NCBI RefSeq assembly: GCF_003610805.1
Contig: NZ_RAPF01000010.1
Span: forward strand, 25,873 to 89,872
DNA: 64,000 nt
Direction of reading: 5' to 3'
Source: Altericroceibacterium spongiae
GTDB lineage: Bacteria > Pseudomonadota > Alphaproteobacteria > Sphingomonadales > Sphingomonadaceae
Below the pieces are notes generated by a model, which saw nothing but the letters and a program-made list of their open reading frames with translations, was not told the DNA's origin and did not search any database. The translations under genes were made by a program, and so were the position numbers. Shown one piece after another: positions 57,000 to 64,000 of the stretch (the first letter of the stretch is position 1; the number at the start of each line of letters is the position of its first letter).

Positions 57000-58394
57000 T
57001 CAGTTTTCCGGCCCGAGCATATCTTCGGGCCGCACAATCGTGTCATATTCTTCTTCTGACACATCTCCGCTCCGAACAGCAGCTTCGCGTAAAGTGATGC
57101 CTTTCTCATGCGCCGTCTTGGCAATCTTCGCCGCTTTGTCGTAGCCGATGGAGGGCGCCAGCGCAGTCACCAGCATCAGAGACTGCTCCACACCGCGTGC
57201 AATGTTCTCCGCACGCGGTTCCAGTCCAGCCAGCAGGTTATCGGTGAAACTGCGCGACACTTCAGCCAGCAATTTGACCGACTGGAGAAAATTATACGCC
57301 ATGACCGGGCGATAGACATTCAGTTCAAACTGGCCCTGACTGTCAGCAAAGGTCAGCGTTGCATGGTTTCCGAAGATTTGTGCGCAGACCTGAGTCATAG
57401 CTTCGCATTGCGTCGGATTCACCTTGCCCGGCATAATGGATGATCCGGGCTCATTGGCCGGCAGCGCCAGTTCGCCAAGCCCTGAGCGCGGCCCCGAGCC
57501 AAGCAAACGAATATCATTGGCAATTTTGTAAAGACTGGCTGCCAGCGTGTTCAGCGCTCCATGCGTAAAGAGCAGGGCGTCCTGCCCCGCCAACGCCTCG
57601 AACTTATTGGGTGCGGTTTCGAAAGGCAGGCTGGTAAAATCGGCAACCTCATGGGCAACACGTTCTGCGAAGCCCACCGGTGCATTCAGACCGGTTCCTA
57701 CAGCCGTTCCACCCTGTGCCAGCTGATAAAGCCCCGGCAGGCTGGCACTGATCCTTTGCAAACCGTTTTCCACCTGGGCGGCATAGCCGGAGAATTCCTG
57801 GCCCAGCGTCAACGGCGTGGCATCCTGCGTATGCGTGCGACCGATCTTGACGATATCATGCCATGCCTCAGCCTTGTCATTCAGGGCAGTATGCAAATGT
57901 TCCAGCGCCGGCAGTAGTGTATGGACGATCTCCAGCGCTGCCGCGACATGAATGGCCGTCGGGAATGTATCGTTGGAAGACTGGCTTTTATTGACATGAT
58001 CATTCGGGTGAATCGGCGATTTGGAACCGAGTTCGCTACCGAGAAGCTGGTTTGCACGGTTGGCGATCACCTCATTCACATTCATATTGGTCTGCGTGCC
58101 GGAACCGGTCTGCCACACGACAAGCGGAAATTCGTCATCCCATCGACCATCGAGTATCTCATCCGCCACAGCGACGATTTTCTCACACAATTCGGGTTCG
58201 AGCAGACCGCAATGGCGATTGGCGAGCGCTGCGGACCGTTTGACGATCGCCAGTGCGCGGATCAGCGGCAGAGGCTGGCGTTCACCGCCGATACGAAAAT
58301 TCTGTAAGCTGCGCTGTGTCTGCGCGCCCCAAAGGCGGTCGGCGGGCACAGCGATCTTGCCCATTGTGTCACTTTCCATTCTCGTATCGGTCAT
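57000..58394 (-). CDS. fumC: Fumarate hydratase class II
   Basis: A 464-residue iron-independent fumarase of the TCA cycle, interconverting fumarate and malate in the cytoplasm. The family signature [17 protein letters not shown] is present, along with [19 protein letters not shown] and the catalytic-site stretch [19 protein letters not shown]. The N-terminus [26 protein letters not shown] is typical. The length matches the family. It is a single-gene unit with its own terminator. Confidence 0.96.
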   Translation of the reverse strand: MTDTRMESDTMGKIAVPADRLWGAQTQRSLQNFRIGGERQPLPLIRALAIVKRSAALANRHCGLLEPELCEKIVAVADEILDGRWDDEFPLVVWQTGSGTQTNMNVNEVIANRANQLLGSELGSKSPIHPNDHVNKSQSSNDTFPTAIHVAAALEIVHTLLPALEHLHTALNDKAEAWHDIVKIGRTHTQDATPLTLGQEFSGYAAQVENGLQRISASLPGLYQLAQGGTAVGTGLNAPVGFAERVAHEVADFTSLPFETAPNKFEALAGQDALLFTHGALNTLAASLYKIANDIRLLGSGPRSGLGELALPANEPGSSIMPGKVNPTQCEAMTQVCAQIFGNHATLTFADSQGQFELNVYRPVMAYNFLQSVKLLAEVSRSFTDNLLAGLEPRAENIARGVEQSLMLVTALAPSIGYDKAAKIAKTAHEKGITLREAAVRSGDVSEEEYDTIVRPEDMLGPEN

Positions 58395-58456
58395 CGGGGA
58401 AACTCCATGCTGAACAGGTCATGATACAAACGGCACCATGCCCCGCGATGTTCCGT

Positions 58457-59227
58457 TCAGAAAGCGAAATGCGCTCCCGCAACAATAGCCGCGCCATGAT
58501 CTTCTGCCAGCGCAGGAAACCGGATTGCGTCCTTGTCTATGTCGGTATCGGTATAAGCCACAGTGAAAGTGACGGCTTTCAGCGCATATTCGGCTTCCAG
58601 CCCCCAGTCATTATAAGCTCCGCCGGGGCGTAACCGCTCGGCTTTCAGGCGATCCTCAACATGGCCGGAAGAGCGCCCGAAATGTGCCTTCAGAACAACC
58701 GGGGTGCCCCAGATTCCGGCACTTGCCTCGATCTGACGATAGAAATTACTGCCGCCGATAGCATCCTGTTCAGGTGCATAGCTCACCAGCACATCGACAT
58801 CGACCGGACCGAGCGTAGTACCCGCTCCGGTCTGAAATTCGATATAATCGAGATCGCCCTGTCCGCCGGCAAAGATATGCCCGACCACCGAACCGTGCCA
58901 GCGAAACAGGTCTTTCTGATCGGCATAGGTTCCCACCAGATCAATTCCGGCATCCGCGCCGCCATGCCGGGTCGAGCCGCGCAAACTCGTGACCTGTGCA
59001 GATGTACTGAATTCGCCTTTTATAGGGAGATAGACATAGGCCTGCGCGGCGGCTTCGCCATCGCTCCAGCTGAGACCGCGATTACGCTGATCGCTGACCA
59101 GATCGACCCATAATCCGGGGTCTACCTGAGCCTGAGCGGCACATGGGAGAGCCATAAGAGAGCCTAACAGGGCCACAAACCCGCCGAGGGGGCGCAGGTG
59201 ACGAACGGGGCGGGCAATCGCAAACAT
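58457..59227 (-). CDS. TorF-like putative porin (TIGR02001 type)
   Basis: A 256-residue outer-membrane beta-barrel protein with a signal peptide ending LPCAAQAQ. Characteristic features are VSDQRNRGLSWSDGEAAAQAYV near the N-terminus, alternating hydrophobic strands and a C-terminal aromatic ending (GAHFAF). The family is widespread in sphingomonads and xanthomonads, and its transport role is not well defined. ATG 59227 is chosen because the frame back to 59314 would place 29 residues before the signal peptide. Confidence 0.78.
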   Translation of the reverse strand: MFAIARPVRHLRPLGGFVALLGSLMALPCAAQAQVDPGLWVDLVSDQRNRGLSWSDGEAAAQAYVYLPIKGEFSTSAQVTSLRGSTRHGGADAGIDLVGTYADQKDLFRWHGSVVGHIFAGGQGDLDYIEFQTGAGTTLGPVDVDVLVSYAPEQDAIGGSNFYRQIEASAGIWGTPVVLKAHFGRSSGHVEDRLKAERLRPGGAYNDWGLEAEYALKAVTFTVAYTDTDIDKDAIRFPALAEDHGAAIVAGAHFAF

Positions 59228-59353
59228 GGCGGTGTCTCTGGGCAACAGGAAAAGAGGCCCCGCCCTATAACGGTTAATTAACGTCAGAGCAGCGGCCCGC
59301 CGGGAACCTTCCACAGAGTCTATACAGCGTGCATCGCCGAATCCGCGGCAGCG

Positions 59354-59881
59354 TTATCTTTCACCGCTGCTCTGTCGCTTACCGTTCTTCAGAAAACCGG
59401 GCGGCAGACGGGTCTTGACCACTTCACGCAGGACGAAGCCCGATTCCATTCCCATCACCCCGGGCAATTGCGACAATTCATCACGATGAATGCGAGCGAA
59501 ATCTTCCAGCGAATGCGCCACAACCGTAACCAGATAATCATCCGCCCCCGACATCAGATCGCACCGCACCACTGACGGGCTTTGTGCAATTGCCTGTTCG
59601 AATGCATCGAGAATTTCACGGCGCTGACTGTTGACCGTGACCTTGATATGAATGGTGGTGGCATGACCGAGCCGGGACAGATCAAGCCGCGCCCCGTAAC
59701 CCGTTATGATACCATCGTCTTCCAGCGCCTTCTGACGCCGCGCGACCGAAGAAGGAGAGCGCCCGATCGTTTCTCCTAACGCGAAGTGAGTCGCCCTCCC
59801 ATCCTCGACCAGCTCGCGAAGCAAGGCCCGGTCCACGGAATCAATCCTCTGGTGGATACCGCCGCTCTTTTTCTCTATCAT
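59354..59881 (-). CDS. Lrp/AsnC-family regulator, divergent from ald
   Basis: A 175-residue feast-famine regulator with an N-terminal helix-turn-helix (DRALLRELVEDGRATHFALGETIGRSPSSVARRQKAL) and a RAM ligand-binding domain (HIKVTVNSQRREILDAF; VRCDLMSGADDYLVTVV). ATG 59881 is favoured by AGGA nine bases upstream. It lies 104 bases from the alanine dehydrogenase start on the other strand, the classical position of an alanine-responsive ald activator (AldR-like). Ligand and target are inferred from this arrangement. Confidence 0.9.
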   Translation of the reverse strand: MIEKKSGGIHQRIDSVDRALLRELVEDGRATHFALGETIGRSPSSVARRQKALEDDGIITGYGARLDLSRLGHATTIHIKVTVNSQRREILDAFEQAIAQSPSVVRCDLMSGADDYLVTVVAHSLEDFARIHRDELSQLPGVMGMESGFVLREVVKTRLPPGFLKNGKRQSSGER

Positions 59882-59985
59882 GCACATATCCTGCAAATTT
59901 TCTGTATACATGAGTGTAGTTTGCGAAGTTTCACCGGGCAAGCTCCGTTATCCTCCGCCAGCATTCAAACACAGGAGATTGTTCC

Positions 59986-61068
59986 ATGCATGTCGGCGTA
60001 CCCCGGGAAATCAAGGCACGAGAGTATCGTGTCGGCCTCACACCTGCAGCAGCGCGGGAATATGTCGAGGCCGGCCACAGGGTTACTGTGGAAACAGGCG
60101 CCGGAGCGGCCATCGGCGCAGACGACCAGACTTATATCGATATCGGTGCCAGGATTGCCGATACAGCGGCAGAAATCTTCGCCACCGCCGAAATGATCGT
60201 AAAGGTCAAAGAACCCCAGCCCGTCGAATATGCCCAGCTGCGTGACGGCCAGATCCTTTTCACTTATCTTCACCTCGCTCCCGATCCCGAACAGACCAAA
60301 GGCCTGATGGAGTCGGGATGCAGCGCCATCGCCTATGAAACCATCACCGATGCACGCGGAGGCCTTCCCTTGCTTGCACCGATGAGCGAAGTCGCCGGGC
60401 GTCTTTCGATCGAAGCGGCAGCTCGCGGGCTCAGTATGATTTCGGGCGGACGCGGCACATTGCTGGGCGGTGTGCCGGGCGTCAATCCGGCCCGCGTGGT
60501 GGTTCTGGGCGGCGGTGTGGTGGGCACCAATGCAGCGCGTATGGCCGTCGGCCTCGGTGCAGAGGTGGTTATCATCGACCGCTCGCTCCCCCGCCTTCGT
60601 CAGCTCGACGATATGTTTCAGGGCCGGGTCCGTATGCTCTATTCCACGCAGGATGCCATCGAACGCGAACTGGCGCTGGCCGATGCCGTGATCGGCGCTG
60701 TGCTGATTCCCGGTGCATCGGCTCCCAAACTCGTCACACGCGATATGCTCAGCCTGATGCAGCCGCGCGCCGTACTCGTCGATGTCGCGATCGATCAGGG
60801 CGGATGCTTCGAGACCTCGCGCGCCACAACGCATGACGATCCGGTCTATGAAGTGGATAATATTCTGCATTATTGCGTAGCGAATATGCCCGGCTCGGTG
60901 CCGCTGACATCCAGCGAAGCGCTGAACAATGCCACCCTGCCTTTCGGCCTCGCACTGGCTGCACAAGGTGTCGCTGCCTGCGATGCAGATCCGCATCTGC
61001 GCGCCGGGCTAAACGTCCATCAGGGCAAAGTCGTCAATGACGCCGTGGCGAGCAGTCTGAAGCTGTAA
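59986..61068 (+). CDS. ald: Alanine dehydrogenase
   Basis: A 360-residue NAD-dependent enzyme that deaminates L-alanine to pyruvate and ammonia. The substrate site is in MHVGVPREIKAREYRVGLTP, the catalytic histidine in FTYLHLAPD, and the Rossmann loop is VVVLGGGVVGTNAARMA. AGGAG precedes the ATG. A strong terminator follows the stop. The divergent Lrp-type gene probably induces it with alanine. Confidence 0.95.
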   Translation: MHVGVPREIKAREYRVGLTPAAAREYVEAGHRVTVETGAGAAIGADDQTYIDIGARIADTAAEIFATAEMIVKVKEPQPVEYAQLRDGQILFTYLHLAPDPEQTKGLMESGCSAIAYETITDARGGLPLLAPMSEVAGRLSIEAAARGLSMISGGRGTLLGGVPGVNPARVVVLGGGVVGTNAARMAVGLGAEVVIIDRSLPRLRQLDDMFQGRVRMLYSTQDAIERELALADAVIGAVLIPGASAPKLVTRDMLSLMQPRAVLVDVAIDQGGCFETSRATTHDDPVYEVDNILHYCVANMPGSVPLTSSEALNNATLPFGLALAAQGVAACDADPHLRAGLNVHQGKVVNDAVASSLKL

Positions 61069-61081
61069 GCCATGCCCTGAC

Positions 61082-61122
61082 CCCCGGCCGGCTATTCTCT
61101 CTAACCGGCCGGGGACATTTTT
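61082..61122 (+). terminator. Rho-independent terminator of ald
   Basis: CCCCGGCCGG and CCGGCCGGGG form a perfect 10-bp stem with a 13-base loop, followed by ACATTTTTC. Confidence 0.92.
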
Positions 61123-61334
61123 CGGACTTCGGACAGGCACATTCACCCAAGCCCGTTTTTACGTGGGAGGTATTTGTGCGGATTGAGCCGGGAGGGAAGC
61201 GCTGAGTAGCGGGAATGGAACGATTGACTCATCCGTCCAATTCAGACTGCCCCATCCTTCTATCGAAGTGACTGCAATAGCGTTTGGTGATAAAAAGGCT
61301 GCCGTCCGGGACACGACGACATTAACGTCATGGC

Positions 61335-61427
61335 GTGCGGATCTACGCATGGCTTGCCGTGGCTCTTGGGAAAATACGGCGCAAGCCGCGCCAGTTGCTC
61401 GTCTGTCAGCCAATAAAGGTCGCTCAT
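61335..61427 (-). pseudogene. Transposase N-terminal remnant (IS5 family)
   Basis: The first 31 or so residues of an IS5-type transposase, MSDLYWLTDEQLARLAPYF then PKSHGKPCVDPH, after which the reading loses similarity. AAGGAG precedes the ATG. The outer sequence GGGTCAGGACCC (minus strand, ending near 61489) looks like the terminal end of the element. The rest of the transposase and the other end are missing, so this is a truncated, dead copy. It is not the same as the intact element at 12741-13587. Confidence 0.72.
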
Positions 61428-61486
61428 GTCAGTCTCCTTGCGGAGCCTGAATCATATACAAAGCATCAAATCAATGGGTCCTGACC

Positions 61487-61606
61487 CTAAGACAGATCAC
61501 TTGCTCCTCGGCGAACAGGATGGAGCGTATGGTTGGCCGGAGCCCAGGCTTTTGCGAGATTGTGGAACGGGTGTTCAAATACCGGTGACAAGAAGGCGTC
61601 GAACAT
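61487..61606 (-). other. Possible truncated small ORF, cut by the IS remnant
   Basis: A 39-codon ORF beginning MFDAFLSPVFEHPFHNLAKA, ending in a TAG formed exactly where the IS end begins. It may be the start of a gene broken by the insertion, downstream of the PPOX gene. No family is recognised and it could be chance. Confidence 0.25.
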
Positions 61607-61612
61607 GATGGT

Positions 61613-62239
61613 TCACCCGTACAGGTCGTTCTTCACCGCATGATTATACTGCGCGTCGATCGCCTCGGCGACGGTAGCGTCCTGCTTGGTCATGGCAGCC
61701 AGCATCTGGCCAGGTGTCGGCAGACTCTTGCGATCGATCCGCGACGCGGGGTTCCAAAGGCACGCCCGGTTGACGGCCTTGCCACAGTGGAACAGCACTT
61801 CGTCTACCGTCACGACAATAGCCGTCTTGGGTGTTTTCGTTCCTTCAGTCAATTTCGCACAAAGCGCAGGTTCGTCGGTGACGAAGCCATGACCGTTGAT
61901 CCGCATGAACACGTCGAGGCCGGGAAACAGGAACAGCATCCCCAGCCGGTCATCCCGCGTCAGGTTGCGCAGCGATTCGATCCGGTTGTTCCCGGGCCAA
62001 TCCGCGAAGGTGACGGTTTTCTTATCCAGCACATGGACAAAGCCCCGAGGTCCGCCTCGCGGAGAGGCATCCAACCCTGATTCCCGGCCCGTGGCGAGGC
62101 AGAAGAAGGTCGCCTTCGCCAGATATTCCACATGGAATGAAAGCAATTCAGACATGACCGCCTTCTGGATATGGTCAGCCGGCGGCGCGTAGAGCTGGTC
62201 GAGGTCGGTTTCGGTAAGGCCCGATTGAGCTTTGGTCAT
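61613..62239 (-). CDS. PPOX-class FMN-dependent flavoprotein (MSMEG_1061-like)
   Basis: A 208-residue protein with the pyridoxamine-phosphate-oxidase fold. Visible are KATFFCLATGRESGLDASPRG, TFADWPGNNRIESLRNL, RLGMLFLFPG and a C-terminal FHCGKAVNRACLW. These place it in the flavin-dependent oxidoreductase branch rather than true PdxH. ATG 62239 follows AGGAG; the frame to 62305 has no ribosome site. It is divergent from an AraC-type gene that may control it. The substrate is unknown. Confidence 0.82.
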   Translation of the reverse strand: MTKAQSGLTETDLDQLYAPPADHIQKAVMSELLSFHVEYLAKATFFCLATGRESGLDASPRGGPRGFVHVLDKKTVTFADWPGNNRIESLRNLTRDDRLGMLFLFPGLDVFMRINGHGFVTDEPALCAKLTEGTKTPKTAIVVTVDEVLFHCGKAVNRACLWNPASRIDRKSLPTPGQMLAAMTKQDATVAEAIDAQYNHAVKNDLYG

Positions 62240-62368
62240 CTGATATCTCCTGACGCCGGGATAGCCGGTTGGGAGAGGCTTTGCTAAGCTATTGATGCCA
62301 ACCAATAGCGAGTATCCGCCATAATCGACGATAAACTATCTCTCGCGCTGAGCGACAACACCGAACCC

Positions 62369-63094
62369 ATGATCGTTGCGATGTACGATGCGCAGGCGGA
62401 ACACCGCGAACTGGGCAAGCATAGCCATGCGCGCGGCCAGCTCTCCGGGTTGCGCAACGGACTGCTCACGATCGGAACGGACACGGGGGCATGGGTCATC
62501 CCTGCCGAGGATGCGGTTTGGCTTCCCCCGCACCATCCTCATTATGGCTGGACGCATGGCGCAGTCGAGGGGTGGAGTTGCTACATTGCCGAAGCCGACT
62601 GCACTGACCTACCGGCCCAGCCCCGCACAATCCGCTGTTCCGGACTGCTCCGCGAAGCGGTTCTTCGTGCGTCGGAATGGCAAGGACATGATCTGAGCGA
62701 GGAACAAGACCGGGTCGCCATGGTGATACTGGATGAATTACGTACTGCTCCCGTTGAACCATTTGGCCTGCCGATGCCGAGCGACCCGCGCCTTCTTCTG
62801 GTCGCTCGGGCTCTGCTGGACGATCCCGGCAAGCGATGGGGTGTGGACGAGTGGGCGCGCTGGGCGGGCATTTCGGAACGCACCCTTAGCCGTCGCTTCG
62901 TTGCCGAAACGGGCTTCACTTACACCACGTGGCGACAACGCGCGCGATTGATGCGCGCGCTGGAAATGGTCGCTGAAGGAGAAGCCGTCACGAACGTGGC
63001 ATTCGACCTGGGGTATGACAGCGTCAGCGCGTTTATTGCCCTCTTCAAGCGGACCCTGGGGGTGACTCCGTCAGTCTATTTCCAGCGCCCCTGA
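62369..63094 (+). CDS. AraC-family transcriptional regulator
   Basis: A 241-residue regulator with an N-terminal cupin-like sensor (GKHSHARGQLSGLRNGLLTIG; WLPPHHPHYGW) and a C-terminal double helix-turn-helix (VDEWARWAGISERTLSRRF; AVTNVAFDLGYDSVSAFIALFKRTLG). It lies 129 bases from the PPOX gene on the opposite strand and probably controls that gene. The pair lies in an islet flanked by an IS remnant and a recombinase remnant, and may have been acquired. Confidence 0.88.
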   Translation: MIVAMYDAQAEHRELGKHSHARGQLSGLRNGLLTIGTDTGAWVIPAEDAVWLPPHHPHYGWTHGAVEGWSCYIAEADCTDLPAQPRTIRCSGLLREAVLRASEWQGHDLSEEQDRVAMVILDELRTAPVEPFGLPMPSDPRLLLVARALLDDPGKRWGVDEWARWAGISERTLSRRFVAETGFTYTTWRQRARLMRALEMVAEGEAVTNVAFDLGYDSVSAFIALFKRTLGVTPSVYFQRP

Positions 63095-63625
63095 GCGCCG
63101 GAATTTATTGCGCCTATTACGACCGCCAGCTTGTCTGGCAACACAACGGCAGCTGTGGCCTGTGTCGCGCCGATCGGAGAAACGGTCGCTTGCGGTTCTT
63201 GTCGTCCGAAAGCAATCAATTAGGGAGCGGCCAGTTGCCCTCGCCAACGCGTGCTTGAACGTAGGGCAGCTTTCGACGAGCTAATCCGAAGCAAAGAATG
63301 AAGGCTGTCGGCCGCTACTGACCGAGACATTGGTACGCGCGAAGGTGTCAGTCCACAAGTTCGGTTCACTAGGCCGCACGGGCGGCTATCGGCCCAGTTG
63401 CGTCGCCGGCGAATGTATGAATGAATGGCCGCTCTCACGAAATTAATTCTAGCCGGCGAACAGCCGCTTTGTTAGCGACTGTTGCCTGCCAACTCGGCTC
63501 TAAGAGCGAAAGGCACCTATTGCGATTTTCCAACCGGAACCGGTCTGACTGGAGACAGCCCAGCCTTCACCCTTGGTGGAATGTCCGGTTTGTCGATTTG
63601 CCACCTGAAAGCAGACAGACCGCTT
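63095..63625. other. Non-coding or decayed stretch in the islet
   Basis: About 530 bases after the AraC gene with only short, unconvincing ORFs on both strands. It may hold decayed parts of the element whose recombinase end follows. I recognised no inverted repeats or RNA genes. Confidence 0.45.
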
Positions 63626-63950
<325 letters not shown>

Positions 63951-64000
63951 CTGGGTGTCTGTGTTGTTACAGACGCAAAAGCCGCCGCTCGGAGTGATCC

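Overview
The window looks like chromosomal DNA of an alphaproteobacterium of the order Sphingomonadales, a sphingomonad with middling GC. The pointers are two large TonB-dependent receptors coupled to exported phosphatases, a Ppx-RlmE gene pair, a GlmM-ThiD neighbourhood, a PobA/MarR pair, a TorF-like porin and small IS5-type insertion sequences. This is inference from protein style and gene order; no 16S gene is present.

Layout. 1-9.4 kb is mostly housekeeping: a sodB fragment, a dicarboxylate-type symporter, glmM, thiD, a LOG-family protein, tRNA-Gln, ppx, rlmE and an exported DPP-IV-like peptidase. 9.5-14 kb holds an exported GH2 beta-galactosidase and an intact 847-bp IS5-type element whose transposase needs a -1 frameshift. 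14-23.8 kb has a Fur-box siderophore-interacting protein, a diguanylate cyclase, pobA with a divergent MarR regulator, a second MarR, and a carbonic anhydrase-SulP pair. 21.7-28.1 kb pairs an OmpR-type two-component system with a divergent TonB receptor and a Tat-exported PhoD phosphatase. 28.3-30.7 kb has a HerA-like ATPase coupled to a FUSC membrane protein.

31-47 kb is the most interesting region. A degenerate histidine kinase, an orphan receiver-like ORF in the same reading frame after a TAG codon, and a PAS-kinase-receiver-HPt hybrid lie next to a compact Wzx/Wzy-type exopolysaccharide locus. The polysaccharide genes are split into three units: a TagA/initiating-transferase fusion; a flippase plus three glycosyltransferases; and an OPX-PCP-polymerase unit. 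A fourth unit encodes an H-NOX haem sensor overlapping by 4 bp with a sigma54 enhancer-binding response regulator. All four units have recognisable sigma54 -24/-12 promoters arranged as two divergent pairs. Each pair encloses a cluster of the same 9-bp palindrome GCAATTTGC (seven exact copies and one near copy in all). I read this as one regulon: H-NOX and the kinases would control the enhancer-binding protein, which would act at the repeats to drive exopolysaccharide synthesis and its own operon.

47.4-56.8 kb encodes a 1641-residue autotransporter-like protein that continues through 24 consecutive prolines into an OmpA peptidoglycan-binding domain, followed by a beta-propeller phytase operon with its own TonB receptor. 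57-61 kb has fumC, a TorF-like porin, and an Lrp regulator divergent from alanine dehydrogenase. 61.1-64 kb is an accessory islet with an IS remnant, a PPOX-family protein divergent from an AraC regulator, and the frameshifted end of a serine recombinase running into an initiator tRNA-Met gene, which probably served as its attachment site.

All coordinates and motifs were read by eye; no homology search was run.
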